Notes: a model not told the origin generated them from the letters alone. Counted from the first letter of the stretch, positions 30,390 to 41,936 are shown. The stretch is DNA of 64,000 nucleotides from Ascoidea rubescens DSM 1968 (GCF_001661345.1 NW_017962923.1:496001-560000); one strand, 5' to 3'. Translations and numbers: made by a program.

Positions 30390-31406
30390 ATGAGCTCCAA
30401 CCCTTTGCAAATCGTTGACTTCAAGCAGCGCGACGAGCACAAGATTGCCTCTGAGCTCCTCGATGCTGCCATGAATCAGGGCTTTTTGTTCATTGATGGC
30501 CACGACTTCTCTCAGGACGAGGTCTCTCATCTCTTTCTCATCTCCAAACACTTTTTCGATTTGCTGCTTGCAGAAAAAACACAAATCCCTATCGATGAAC
30601 AAAATTTTGGCTACTCAGACCTCTTTGGTGAGTTGTTGGACGAAAAATCAAACAACAAAAGGGGTGATCCCAAGGAAGCCTTCAATTTTGCAAATTTGAA
30701 TTTCGAATCTGGTCTTCCCAGCCATGATTTACCAGATTTTTTCACAAATGATAACGACAAGATGGTTTTCATTTCAAACATAATTAAAAAACTTTACAAT
30801 GTTAGCATCAAGATATTATACTATTTAGCTCTTGCTTTAAATATCGATGATTCAAAAGGTGGCAAAAATTGGTTTATTGATCGTCATCGACCAGATAAGA
30901 AATCTGGCTCTGTCTTTCGATTTCTAAAATACCCCAGCTTGAAGTCCATTGATTCGGAAAATTTGGTTAGAGCAGGTGCTCACACCGACTATGGTGGATT
31001 GACTTTATTGTTCCAACAGGAAAATCAAGAAGGCTTGCAGATATTTTTCTCATCTTCAAAAAAATGGGAGAGTGTTCCATACATCGACTCCATTTACAAA
31101 AATAAATCCTCGGCTCCGCCAATCATCGTTAACATTGCCGACCAACTCTCTTACTGGACCAATGGCATCTTAAAATCAACCATCCACAGAGTCCAATTCC
31201 CCATTAAAAGCATCGAACAAAACAAGGATCGTTATTCCATTGTTTTTTTCAGCCATCCTGAAGATGAAACTGCATTGGTTCCAATTCCAAGCGATTTTGT
31301 AAATCAAGTCAAAAACAGAGGTGCTTCAAACTCAAAGGAAGTTCTCACTGCCAAACAACACTTGGATAGACGTTTGGCTGCCACTTATGGCTGGAAGACT
31401 TACTAG
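30390..31406 (+). CDS. 2-oxoglutarate/Fe(II) oxygenase, isopenicillin-N-synthase-like
   Basis: 338 residues. N-terminal DIOX_N-type domain, then a double-stranded beta-helix with iron ligands His198 and Asp200 (HTDYGG) and His266 (STIHRV), and Arg281 in DRYSIVFF for binding 2-oxoglutarate. All catalytic residues are present. The start was put at 30390 (MSSNPLQIVDF); the frame's 29 upstream codons overlap the promoter and are not domain-like. Members hydroxylate or cyclise small molecules; yeast members are mostly uncharacterised, so the substrate is unknown. Cytosolic by lack of any targeting sequence. Confidence 0.85.
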   Translation: MSSNPLQIVDFKQRDEHKIASELLDAAMNQGFLFIDGHDFSQDEVSHLFLISKHFFDLLLAEKTQIPIDEQNFGYSDLFGELLDEKSNNKRGDPKEAFNFANLNFESGLPSHDLPDFFTNDNDKMVFISNIIKKLYNVSIKILYYLALALNIDDSKGGKNWFIDRHRPDKKSGSVFRFLKYPSLKSIDSENLVRAGAHTDYGGLTLLFQQENQEGLQIFFSSSKKWESVPYIDSIYKNKSSAPPIIVNIADQLSYWTNGILKSTIHRVQFPIKSIEQNKDRYSIVFFSHPEDETALVPIPSDFVNQVKNRGASNSKEVLTAKQHLDRRLAATYGWKTY

Positions 31407-31557
31407 CCTATACTCCTCATCTGCCATTGCCATCCTCCCACATACATAGGATCTTACAATTTATATTCCATTGACTTCTCCCTGCTTTTTAATCTCGACT
31501 TTCTCGACTTTCCTTTATCCTTTCCATTTTCCACATACCTTTTTAACACCTCTAACC

Positions 31558-31591
31558 ACCGGATTCGCCTAATCCGGTAATGTGTCACGTG
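31558..31591. promoter_or_regulatory. Inverted repeat plus E-box upstream of CFT1
   Basis: Perfect 8-base arms ACCGGATT and AATCCGGT around a 5-base spacer (31558-31578), followed by CACGTG at 31586-31591, about 100 bases before the CFT1 start. CCG/CGG half-sites in inverted order suit a Zn2Cys6 factor; alternatively the hairpin belongs to the upstream gene's 3' end. Confidence 0.4.
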
Positions 31592-31688
31592 CATGATACT
31601 TTTGAAATTTTTCTTCTGTTGACCTTTCTCAAAGAAACCCTTTGCAGGCAGTTATAATCAGATTTCACCACATATACCAATCTACCAA

Positions 31689-32423
31689 ATGGATGCCTAT
31701 AACCAATTGGTCTTGCCAACCAGAGTAAACGACTCAGTTGCCTGCAATTTCACAAGTTTCAACCATAAAAATCTAATTGTCTCAAAAGGAACATTATTAC
31801 AAATCTTTAAAATCTTCACTACCCAAAATAACAAGAAAAAACTATCCCTAATCAATGAATATAATTTACAAGGAAAAATAAACAATATTCAAGTTTTAAA
31901 GTTATCTTTAAGTGGACTACATAGTGATAATTTTGATGATATTAATGATATCGATGATTTTGAATATGAAAATGAAAATGATATTGCCTATAACAATAAT
32001 CCTCAATTTTTAAATAATACTGAAAAAAATCATAATCAAAATAATCAATTGTATCTGAATAATCCGAATAAAAACAAAAAGCTAGATCACTTATTAATTT
32101 CAACATCTTTTGCTAAAATATCAATTATTAAATGGAATATCTCTAAAAATTCCATTGAAACTACATCTTTGCATTATTATGAAAACTATTTTGATTCTTT
32201 AAATTCATTTAAAGATTTAAACGAATCCTCAAAATTAATAATGGATCCAAACTACATTTGCTCTTGTCTATGGTTTGATAATTTATTAGCTTTTTTACCT
32301 TTTAAACAAGATTCGGATTTTGATTTTAATTTTCAATTGGATAATAAAAAAACCTCAAATAATACCAATACCAATACCAATACCAATACTGCTGTTACTA
32401 CTACTAATACTACTACTACTACC

Positions 32424-32503
<80 letters not shown>

Positions 32504-35500
32504 TGATAACAATCTAAATATTTCAAAAAACGCCTCTTCAGTAGGTTCTACAAGCCATAAAATCAAAAAAAGAAAACTTTTTTCATCATCAGAAAACAAC
32601 CAGAATTCTTATAAAAGCGAATTTAATGATAAAGATAACGATAAAGATAAGGACAACGATAAGTATAATATATATAACAATCATTCATTTGAGACTCATG
32701 ATAAAACTCAAGATCAAAATCAAAAAGATTACGATATTCTATCAAGTTATGATGACACAATTTACTATCCTTCATTTATCATATTTGCAGAAAAACTAGA
32801 TCCTCAAATAAGCTCAATCCTAGATGTTCAGTTTTTAGAATCTTTCAGAGAGCCAACCTTAGCAATATTATATTCCCCAAAAAGAACATGGGCCGGAAAT
32901 TTACCAAAAGTTAAAGATTCGCTTAGTTTGATTATTGTTTCATTAGATTCTTCTTTAAAGATATCAACAACAATTTTAAACGTTAAAAATCTACCTTATG
33001 ACTTATTCAAAATATTTCCTCTCAATAGTCATTTAAATTCCGGATGTCTTTTAATAGGAACTAATCAAATATTGCATTTGGATTCTTCAAATGGCTCATC
33101 TAAGGGCTTATCCTTGAATAATTTTAACAATTATTTTTCTTCCAATTTTAGCACTTATTTCAATTTTCAAAATGATTTGAATCTAAAATTAGAAAATTCC
33201 ATTTTCAAATATATTAAAAACGTCAATAAAATATTGATTTTAACTCAAAATCAAGGTTTTTATTTATTAACCTTGCAATTTGAAGGTAGAGAAATTAAAA
33301 AATTTTATGTTGAAAATTTTAATATTAACAATCGTATATCGAACGATAATTACTTAATTAAAAATATTACCAATCCCTTAACAATTACAATGGTAGAAGA
33401 AGAAAATCTAATTTTTATTGGATCAAATGATGGCGACTCTATTTTATTGCAATGGAATTATTTTCACGATACTCTTTCAACTACTTCCAACAATTTACTT
33501 AAACAAAACCGAAGTTCTGTTAATAATAGTTCCTCTTCTAAAGAAAAAGATTTAAAAGTTGATGAACTTATAGAAATTGACACTGATGAAGAAGAAGTTG
33601 TTGAAAATAATGATCAAAACAATGAAAAGGGTATCTTTATAAAGGAACAAGATACCTCACACTCAGATTCTGATTCAGACGATCTTGAATACGAAAAAGA
33701 CGATGACGAAGATGAAATCAATTACATCAACGATACAGTAAATCCTAATGACAAGATATCAACCTCAAAGGACTTTTTTTTCAAAATTCATGATGTGCTA
33801 ATTAATAATGGTCCGATAACATCCTTTGTTATTGCTCCTTTATCCACGTATAAATTTATCAATGGATTACAAAATCCAAACCATGATGAAGTTTCAATTG
33901 TTGCAACCAGTGGTGCTAATAATTCTTCATCTATAACTGTTTTCAATCCTTCAATTCAACCAGAAATTAAATCGACTCTTAAATTTAATAACGAAATCAC
34001 CAATGTTTTTACTTTAACTACAAAATCTGTTTTAATTACACGTAAAAAGGGAATTCGATTAGAAAAAAACTTTAATTATTTGATTACTACTAATCACTCT
34101 TTACTAAAAAGTGATATTTATTTAGTAAATGATAATTTTAGAAATTGGACCAAAAGTGATTTTGTAATAAATGATTTTACTCTTAATGTAAATTTTATTA
34201 ATAAAGAAAGACATATTGTCCAGATTTGTAAGAAAATCATTTACTTATTTGATTTGAATTTCAAATTATTGCAAACTTTAAAAATAACTGATAAATTTGA
34301 TAAGAACAATATACAAATACAATCAGATAATGTTCAAAGCAATAATAATAATAATAACGATGACCAAAATGATGAAAGTAATAATGAGGTTTTTACTTTT
34401 GCTGAAGTTTACGCAAATTATATATTATTAACAACTTCGACTGGTGCTGCTAGAGTGTTAAAATTCATCTCAAATGTTTTAGACGATAATGAAAAGATAA
34501 ATATTTTTTTTGAAAAAATTAAACTACCCTCTATATTAGATGATATTTTAATTACAAGTGGAGCAATCGCCAATTCAAAGTTATACAAATCTGTGAACAA
34601 TGTTGACTCAATTATTGATTTTGTGCTTCGGAAAAGAAATGCTGATAAAGAAAATGTAATAAAAAAAGAAATAAACACAAAACTAAATCCAAAATATGTT
34701 GAAGATATTGATTTGATGGATGAAGGTGAAAAAGGAATTTTGTTTATATTGGTTACTGGCGATAATAAAGTTATGATATTCCAACCAAATCATAAAGAAA
34801 AAGTTTTCACGTTGAATAATATTTCAAAACTTTCTAATTATCTTTATTTAAATTTTTTTGATATGAATGCAAGAAGTGATGTTGATCCATTTATAAAACA
34901 AATCAAACTAGTCTCTTTGGGTGATAGATATTATACTAGAGAATATTTGATTTTGTTAACAATCGGAGGAGAGGTTATAATCTACAATTTATTTTGGGAT
35001 GGTGAAATTTGTAAATTTTTGAAACAAGAGAATTTGCAAATAACTGGGGCCCCTGATAATTCGTTTTCCTGGGGGACGAAGATTGAAAGAAGATTACAAT
35101 ACGTTGATAATTTTAAAAATGGTTTGCATGTTTGTTTTGTCACAGGAAGAATACCATTTATAATTATAAAAGAATATCAATCAATTCCAAGGATTTTCAA
35201 ATTTACAAGATTTCCATCAATTGCATTTGCAAGATTTAAATACAAGACATCATTTATTAATAGAAAGCATAATCATATTTTAAATTACACTGATAAAGGA
35301 TCAGATTTTATTTTTGTTGATATTTCCAAAAATGCTAGAATTTGCTCAATACCTTATGAAAATATTGAAACTTATATACATAATAATATTGCCGTTAATA
35401 ATCATGTCTATAATACCCAAAACAATCATAATAATAACAATAAAAACAATAACAAAAATAATGATAAAAATAAAAATAGTGATAATAATAACAATAATGA

Positions 35501-37139
35501 TAACGATAATGGTGATGATAATGATAATAATGATAATAATGATAATAACAATGTAAACAATAACAATGATGTTAATGATATAAATGACAATCATTCATAC
35601 AATAAATTGCCAAAAGTATTTAACTATAGTAATAATTTACCAGTAATAAAAATTCCATTTGAAGATTGCTTGAAGTCGATAACATATCATCAAGACACTG
35701 GTACATTTGTGATATCAAGTTATAAAGTAGTTACATATAACTCTCTTGATGAAGATGGAAATAAAATTGTGGGATTTGACGATACTAAACCCCAAGCTCT
35801 ATCATATAAAGGATTCATTAGGCTTGTGTCACCTTTAAATTGGAGTATCATTGATGAAATTGATTTAAGTGTTAATGAAATAGCACTAAATGTCAAGTCA
35901 ATTTTTTTAAATATTGGATCTTCAACAAATGAGAATGATAGTAGTAATCCAATGAGTCAAAATCCATTGCTGTTTTTCCATGAATTTAATGATACAAATT
36001 CTACAGGTAATAAAAAAAAAAGGGAAATTATACTATTTGGAACAGGAATAGTGAGAACTGAGGATTTGGTGTCAAGTGGCGCATTTAATCTTTATGAAAT
36101 TATTGAAGTTGTTCCAGAACCAGGAAAACCAGAAACCAAGCATAAATTTAAAGAGTTGTTTCGAGAGAAAACTAAAGGAGCAGTCACTTCAATATGTGAG
36201 GTTTCAGGTAGATTTTTAGTGTCCCAGGGGCAGAAAATAATTGTTAGAGATTTACAAGAGGATAATACAGTTGTCCCAGTTGCATTTTTTGATACTTCTT
36301 TATATGTCTCTGAAGCTAAATCGTTTGGAAACTTAATAATTTTAGGTGATGTTATGAAAAGTATTTGGTTATTAGGGTTTGATGCAGAACCGTATAGAAT
36401 GATAATGTTATCAAAGGATAATTGTCAGATTGATGTGAATTGTGCCGAATTTTTAGTATATAATGGCGAGATGTTTCTAGTTGTTGCAGACAACGATAAT
36501 ACTTTACATTTATTAAAATATGATCCAGATAACTCGACTTCAAAAAATGGGTATAAACTACTTCGAGAATCTATTTTTAATATAAATTCATTGACAACAT
36601 GTATGAGATTTTTACCTAAAAAGCCTAATTTTTCAACATATATATCATCATCAAATAATGAATTTCAAGTGATTGGGAGTAATGTTGACGGGTCTATTTT
36701 TTCAGTGATTCCAATTAGCGAAGCAAGTTATAGAAGATTACATATATTACAAGAAGAGATTATCAAGAAAGACAAAAACAGTTGGTTAGGATTAAATGCT
36801 AAGGGGAATAGATTATTGCCATTAAGTTTAAATAAGTATTTAAATTCTAATTTAAATAAAGATTTTTTAATAAAATCTTCATTAATTGGAGAGAAAAAAT
36901 TTAATAATAATAAAAACATTAATAATTTAGGGTTTGGAAATTACGGTGATTTTAATTTTGGGATGAATAATGATAGTAACATAAATGAAAAAATTAAAAA
37001 TGTTATTGATTTTGAGGTGATCAAGAAGTTTATTAAAATGAATGATGATAAAAGGAAAAAATTAGGAAACAAAATCGGAGAAAATTATTACCAAGAGCTA
37101 TGGAAGGATTTAATTGATAATTTATTAAATGGGTTTTAA
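31689..37139 (+). CDS. CFT1: Cleavage/polyadenylation factor Cft1 (CPSF160)
   Basis: Largest scaffold of the nuclear CPF poly(A) factor, binding pre-mRNA 3' regions with Yth1 and Pfs2; three beta-propellers are expected. 1,816 residues against about 1,360 in S. cerevisiae. The excess is Asn/Asp insertions: a 25-Asn run at 32424-32498, acidic Ser/Asp around 33560-33720, and Asn/Asp/Lys around 35400-35590. Conserved propeller parts include MDAYNQLVLPTRV at the start, FREPTLAILYSPKRTWAG, and the C-terminal CPSF_A region (KTKGAVTSICEVSGRFLVSQ, FLVYNGEMFLVVADNDNTLHLLKYDP). The end WKDLIDNLL matches the family's helical tail. Its stop lies 4 bases from that of convergent GPI11. Confidence 0.93.
32424..32501 (+). 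repeat. (AAT)25 coding repeat in CFT1
   Basis: Uninterrupted AAT run ending in AAC that encodes about 26 Asn within a loop of the first propeller. Confidence 0.95.
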
Positions 37140-37143
37140 TTGA

Positions 37144-38205
37144 TTATTGAAAATTAATATGTAAATAATTAAATAGGATTAATATAAATGAAGAAATTAA
37201 ACCTCCGAAATAAGCGGCTATAATTAAAGGAATTGGATATAATTGCCAATCTCTATCCCAATCTAAAATTATTGTAAAAGTAGATAACCAGATTGAAATA
37301 ATTATTGAAATATTGATTGATAATAAATGATTATTAAGTAAAAAATTCAAAGAAGAATTTTTGAATATCAATAAAGAGTGGTAGATTTGAAAATTAAATT
37401 GATAAAAGGAAATTATAGGAAAGACGATTAAAATTGATAAGTTCAAAGATAAAACAAGAGTCTGGGAAGATAAAGTTGAAATTGGAGCACCAAATAAAAT
37501 TAAGATTAAATATATTGGAAAAGTGAATAATAGAGATATTAAAGTTGCAGAAAAAATTAAGACTAAAGTAAAAGAATTTTTCTTGTTATTTGATGTAGAC
37601 TGATTAAAACTAAATTTTTTATCAATTTTTTTAGTTTCATTTATATTTTTTTTATTTTTTTTGAATTTAGTATTATTGATATTATTTTCAGAAATGTTAT
37701 TGATTTTTTTTGTGGATAAGAAAGTATCATTTAAAATGATATATAACCATAAAATGTGAGAAAAATAAAGGATAACAATTGAATTGAATAAGACAAAATT
37801 TGTCTTATTAATATCAATTAAGTCATCATATTTCGATATTAGTAGATAATAGAGTATGAAAATAAAATGATAAGGAAATTTGTAAAAATCAAAATTATTA
37901 ATCTTTGGAAAAGAAAGATGGTAAATTGAGTTGATAGTCTTTAGGGGTTTTAAGATTTTGGAGGATCTAGTGGATCTGGGAGATTTGAGGACTTTTGTGG
38001 ATTTGCTGCTGTTATTGTTAGAAGTTTTCAGTTGGTGGGTGTCTTCCTTCAAGTGGATCTTCTCATTGTTGACAAGTGTGTTGATGTTGATTGAAAGAGA
38101 GTTGGTCTCGCTGCTGGAAAGGCTGGAGTCGTTAGAGGATATGCTCGTCAACGAGGAGGAGTCGATCCAGGTGACAGACTTCTTAGGATTAGTAGGAGCA
38201 GCCAT
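37144..38205 (-). CDS. GPI11: GPI-anchor synthesis protein Gpi11 (PIG-F)
   Basis: ER membrane protein acting with Gpi7 and Gpi13 in adding ethanolamine phosphate to the GPI precursor. 353 residues from the Met at 38205; the frame is open 73 codons further but that part is not conserved. A Ser-rich N-terminal tail (about 110 residues) precedes six or more hydrophobic segments. The PIG-F marks are LFGAPISTLSSQTLVLSLNLSILIVFPI and the C-terminal LDWDRDWQLYPIPLIIAAYFGG. An Asn/Lys-rich insert (about 195-230) separates the membrane blocks. Longer than S. cerevisiae Gpi11 (219). Confidence 0.9.
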   Translation of the reverse strand: MAAPTNPKKSVTWIDSSSLTSISSNDSSLSSSETNSLSININTLVNNEKIHLKEDTHQLKTSNNNSSKSTKVLKSPRSTRSSKILKPLKTINSIYHLSFPKINNFDFYKFPYHFIFILYYLLISKYDDLIDINKTNFVLFNSIVILYFSHILWLYIILNDTFLSTKKINNISENNINNTKFKKNKKNINETKKIDKKFSFNQSTSNNKKNSFTLVLIFSATLISLLFTFPIYLILILFGAPISTLSSQTLVLSLNLSILIVFPIISFYQFNFQIYHSLLIFKNSSLNFLLNNHLLSINISIIISIWLSTFTIILDWDRDWQLYPIPLIIAAYFGGLISSFILILFNYLHINFQ

Positions 38206-38420
38206 TACTGGTATTAAAGCGTTGAAAAAGCTGAAGAAGTTGAAGAAGTTACTGATTCTGCTCCTGTTGCTGAAATAACACCGGATTTTACCGCGGTGGT
38301 TTTCGGCGGATGTCATATAAGCATTCTTCTGCTTATTACGTCGTATGTATGTGCAATTAAAGTATAGACACGTATAGACACATATAGTTGCTTTTACTGC
38401 TTTTGCTGCTTGTTCTACTA

Positions 38421-39008
38421 TCAACGCCTGTGCTGGCTCTGTTTGCTTTTTTTGCTTGCATCCAATAACAACCCTGAGCCCCGTTTGATTTGGATGGTTT
38501 TTTTCCAGCGCAACTCACTGTCGCTTCCATCATTATCGTCCAGCACCTCCTGTCTTGTTGGTGTGTTTCGAACTTTCCTCATTTTCTCCTTCCGCATCTT
38601 ATTTTTTAACGACACCATCGCCTTTGAGTCCTCTTTATTAATTCTAAAGCTGGGCTGTTTATTATTTTGGCTTCTATTTTGACTCATGGTAATTTTGTTT
38701 AATTTTTGATCCGTTTTCAAAAACTGCTCAACTGTTTTGATATGCTCTTTTTGTTGGCGCGTTTTGTCTTCTTCTTTATTGCCACTACTAGCAAAGGACA
38801 ATCCAAAACCATTTGTGATTATCGGAAGCTTTAAAAATTCGTCATTTGATGCAGACACTGTATCACTGATATTGCTATTTGCCTCATTTCTGCCATCTGA
38901 TTCAATCCAATTTTTTATCCTACGGTTAATGTTGTTTAATGAATATCGAAATTGCAAAGACAACTGTTTATTCAAGCCTTGCTGTTGTTTCTTCTTCAAA
39001 TCCTGCAT
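38421..39008 (-). CDS. Uncharacterised basic protein, probably nuclear
   Basis: 195 residues, start ATG at 39008. Features: a Lys/Gln-rich start (MQDLKKKQQQGLNKQLSLQFRYSL), a mixed middle with LPIITNGFGLSF, a basic helical block (INKEDSKAMVSLKNKMRKEKMRKVR) and a basic tail (WKKTIQIKRGSG...KKSKQSQHRR) like a nuclear or nucleolar localisation signal. This composition is typical of ribosome-assembly factors, but I could not match it to a named one. Same strand as GPI11, 215 bases upstream of it. Confidence 0.65.
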   Translation of the reverse strand: MQDLKKKQQQGLNKQLSLQFRYSLNNINRRIKNWIESDGRNEANSNISDTVSASNDEFLKLPIITNGFGLSFASSGNKEEDKTRQQKEHIKTVEQFLKTDQKLNKITMSQNRSQNNKQPSFRINKEDSKAMVSLKNKMRKEKMRKVRNTPTRQEVLDDNDGSDSELRWKKTIQIKRGSGLLLDASKKSKQSQHRR

Positions 39009-39116
39009 TACTATCTAATTTATCTTATCATAACACAAATTAAAAAGAAAAACTGTTGAAAAACCCAGGGCCTTACACGTGCTAGCAGCGTTTTAAGCCG
39101 TTTTTATCCCATTCTA

Positions 39117-40199
39117 TCAGGGTATGTTGCTGTTTTTACTGCTAAACAAAATTTTGCAATCAGCACAAATAACGCCAGCACTATTTTCAATCCATATATC
39201 TGCTTTACTGGTACCGCCATCTACAACATCATTTATCTTGTATTTTAAACTTATTTCATCGTCCACATACGATGGATATCGATTCTTATAACTTATCGAT
39301 TGAATAAATTTATACTCTTCACTAATTTCCCTATTTATCTCATTATTGACAAAATATCTTATCATAATTAATATCAATAGTGGACCATGAATAATAAGTT
39401 TAGGAATCTTTTCAATTTCCGAGCAATATTTTAAATTATAATGAATTTTATGTGAATTAAATGTTAAGCTTGAAAATCGAAATAAAAAAATTTCACTAAT
39501 CTTAATTTTTTTTGTTTTATTATTATTATTATTACTATTATTATTATTATTATTAATATTGTTATTATTATTATTACTATTGTTATTTAAATTAGATGTG
39601 TAATAAAGTTTCCTAGTTTCCTGTAAACAGTTATCATTATTACTATTAAATATCTTTCTATCAATTGTAATATAATAGTCAATTTTATCTTCATTGTATT
39701 TAAATCTTTTAATTTTGCTAACTTTTTCAATGCATTCACTAAAATCATTCAATCTTAAAAAATGATTTTCGCCTTTAATTATAAGTTTCCCACCAACCCA
39801 TAGTCTTCTTTTGAATAGCTGTTTATATCTATTTGATCCATTTAAACTTGAATCAATTGCAATCGGAGCCTGGTAATTATCATACCCATCATCACCAATT
39901 AATTTTTCTTCACAAACTGGATTAAAAAAAATAAAATTATACCCAATTGGTAACACTCCATTCATTTTCAATTTATACTCATTATCAAAACCAATGGAAT
40001 TTAACATTTTCATCAATTTGCTTGCATGAGTTAATGATAAATCATCTTCAATTGTCCATTTTTTCTTGACTATATCATTCTTAAATTTGAAATATTTTGC
40101 TTCAACTGTATTGTGTTGCAATGATGAATAGAATCGAAGAATACTAATCTTTTTGATAACCAAATGATTGAACCCTTTAACTCTCCAAAAAATACTCAT
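39117..40199 (-). CDS. HTD2: Mitochondrial 3-hydroxyacyl-thioester dehydratase
   Basis: Dehydratase of mitochondrial type II fatty acid synthesis, turning 3-hydroxyacyl-ACP into trans-2-enoyl-ACP, upstream of lipoate. 360 residues from the ATG at 40199; the frame's 56 earlier codons run into the tRNA-Gly gene and are excluded. The N-terminus is basic and hydroxylated (MSIFWRVKGFNHLVIKKISILRFYSS), a mitochondrial presequence. A hotdog-fold region follows: FKRRLWVGGKLII and FLFRFSSLTFNSHKIHYNLKYCSEIEKIPKLIIHGPLLI, with the conserved Asn and His of the R-hydratase type motif. An Asn run (about 39520-39590) is inserted before the second half. Confidence 0.9.
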   Translation of the reverse strand: MSIFWRVKGFNHLVIKKISILRFYSSLQHNTVEAKYFKFKNDIVKKKWTIEDDLSLTHASKLMKMLNSIGFDNEYKLKMNGVLPIGYNFIFFNPVCEEKLIGDDGYDNYQAPIAIDSSLNGSNRYKQLFKRRLWVGGKLIIKGENHFLRLNDFSECIEKVSKIKRFKYNEDKIDYYITIDRKIFNSNNDNCLQETRKLYYTSNLNNNSNNNNNNINNNNNNSNNNNNKTKKIKISEIFLFRFSSLTFNSHKIHYNLKYCSEIEKIPKLIIHGPLLILIMIRYFVNNEINREISEEYKFIQSISYKNRYPSYVDDEISLKYKINDVVDGGTSKADIWIENSAGVICADCKILFSSKNSNIP

Positions 40200-40277
40200 A
40201 TTCCATTTTGATCTACCACATTTAAATAAAAATCTTGAGCAAAAAATAACAGAAAATAAAAACAAAAAGTAAAAATA

Positions 40278-40348
40278 TGCGTAAGCCCGGAATCGAACCG
40301 GGAGCCCAACGATGGCAACGTTGAATTTTACCATTAAACCACTTACGC
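40278..40348 (-). tRNA. tRNA-Gly (GCC)
   Basis: 71 bases with all arms. The acceptor GCGTAAG pairs with CTTACGC, the anticodon is GCC in the context TTGCCAT, and the T-arm B-box is GGTTCGATTCC. It closely resembles the S. cerevisiae gene. No intron, no encoded CCA. A T-run terminator follows within five bases of its 3' end. Lies between HTD2 and RPN6. Confidence 0.98.
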
Positions 40349-40459
40349 AATCCCCTGGTTGATTCAAATTACAAAACTACTTATAATACTCTTTTGCTTT
40401 GCTGCTACTGTGGCTGTAGCACTGAATTAGGTTGTTTTTTGAAGACTAATCGCGAAATC

Positions 40460-40469
40460 GGATGGCAAA
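40460..40469 (+). promoter_or_regulatory. PACE-like Rpn4 site upstream of RPN6
   Basis: GGATGGCAAA, one base from the proteasome-associated control element core GGTGGCAAA, 166 bases upstream of the RPN6 start. Position and neighbour fit Rpn4 control; inference from the match only. Confidence 0.4.
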
Positions 40470-40634
40470 CTTCTTTTAGTATCTACGTCTTTTGCACCAT
40501 CAACACCAACATCAGCACTATCAACATCTCTATCTTTCAGTTGTTCTGCTCAAGAAAAGCAAACCAACACTTTTCATCAATTTTATTTGGTCAGGTCTTC
40601 TGTTTTACCAACACAGTTTTACTTTCTTATTGCA

Positions 40635-41936
40635 ATGTCATCCTCAATTATTCTTCAAGCTAGGCAATTAGTTATTGATAAAAACTATAACGATGCTGAA
40701 CTTTTATATCATAATATTTTATACAGCGATGGTAATAATGAAAATAAGCTTTCAAATGACTATTCTATTCAAGAAAAAGAGGAATCTATTTTAGATTTGG
40801 GCCATCTTTATAAATTAACCTCAAATTCTGAAAAATTGCACTCTTTAATTTTAAAATCAACTGAAGTTTTATCAATTATTGCAAAATCAAAGATTTCAAA
40901 GATTATTAGACAATTAATTGATTTATTTAATTTTATTCCCGATTCAATTGATACTCAAATTCTCTCTTTGAAGGAGGCGATCAGTTGGGCTTCAAAAGAA
41001 AAAAGATCCTTTTTAACTCAATCTTTGCAACTAAAATTAGCTCAATTATATTATAAAAAATTTTATTTTAATGATGCTTTAAATTTAACTAATTCATTAT
41101 CTTCTCATTTAAGAAAACTTGATGATAAAAACACTTTAATTGAGGTTCAATTATTGCAATCAAAAATTTACTATAATTTAAAAAATTTTTCAAAATCTAA
41201 AGCCTCATTAACAAGCGCAAGAACTTCTGCTAATTCAATTTACTGTTCGTCTAAATTACAAGCTGATTTGGATTGCATGAGCGGAATTTTACATTGTCAG
41301 GATAATGATTTTGAAACTGCTTTTTCTTATTTTTATGAGGCTTTTGAAAATTTGAATTCTTTAAATTGGTCTAAAGAATCTGAATCTCAAATTATTAAAA
41401 TTTTAAAATATATTTTACTAACTAAAATCATGTTAAATAAAAATGACGATATTATTCAAATTTTATCAAATAAATTAATAACTTCTTCAAAATCAATTCA
41501 AAATAATTTAAAACAATTTGATGCTATTAAAAAGATCTCTATAGCATATAACCAAAAATCGTTAGAAAATTTTCAAAAAATTCTAAATGATAATTCAAAC
41601 GAATTTTCAAATGACTATTTAATTAAATCAAATTTTAAAACTTTATATCATCAGTTATTAGAACAAAATTTATTAAAAATCATCAAGCCGTATTCTTGTA
41701 TTGAAATTTCTTATATTTCAAGATTAATTAAATTGGATGAAACTTTTATCGAAAGCAAATTATCTCAAATGATTCTAGACAATGTCTTTTATGGTGTTTT
41801 AGATCAAGGAAATGGTTGGTTATATATTTATGATGAAAATAAAATTGATAAAAATTACGGTTCTGCTTTACAATTGATAAAAGAAATGAGCAAATCTGTC
41901 AACTTGTTATATGAAAAGGCTACAGTATTAAATTAA
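40635..41936 (+). CDS. RPN6: 26S proteasome lid subunit Rpn6
   Basis: PCI-domain subunit (PSMD11) that clamps the proteasome lid to the 20S core. 433 residues, as in S. cerevisiae (434). The start at 40635 (MSSSIILQARQLV) is preferred to an in-frame GTG/Met 16 codons upstream. Helical TPR-like repeats fill the first 300 residues (ALNLTNSLSSHLRKLDDKNTLIEVQLLQSKIYY...; ARTSANSIYCSSKLQADLDCMSGILH), then a PCI/winged-helix end (YSCIEISYISRLIKLDETFIESKLSQMILD and GVLDQGNGWLYIYDE). Essential in yeast. Confidence 0.95.
   Translation: MSSSIILQARQLVIDKNYNDAELLYHNILYSDGNNENKLSNDYSIQEKEESILDLGHLYKLTSNSEKLHSLILKSTEVLSIIAKSKISKIIRQLIDLFNFIPDSIDTQILSLKEAISWASKEKRSFLTQSLQLKLAQLYYKKFYFNDALNLTNSLSSHLRKLDDKNTLIEVQLLQSKIYYNLKNFSKSKASLTSARTSANSIYCSSKLQADLDCMSGILHCQDNDFETAFSYFYEAFENLNSLNWSKESESQIIKILKYILLTKIMLNKNDDIIQILSNKLITSSKSIQNNLKQFDAIKKISIAYNQKSLENFQKILNDNSNEFSNDYLIKSNFKTLYHQLLEQNLLKIIKPYSCIEISYISRLIKLDETFIESKLSQMILDNVFYGVLDQGNGWLYIYDENKIDKNYGSALQLIKEMSKSVNLLYEKATVLN

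Noticed and set aside
38206-38424. N-terminal extension of GPI11
   Set aside because: Not conserved, crosses G+C-rich promoter DNA and abuts the neighbouring gene; the Met at 38205 is better placed.
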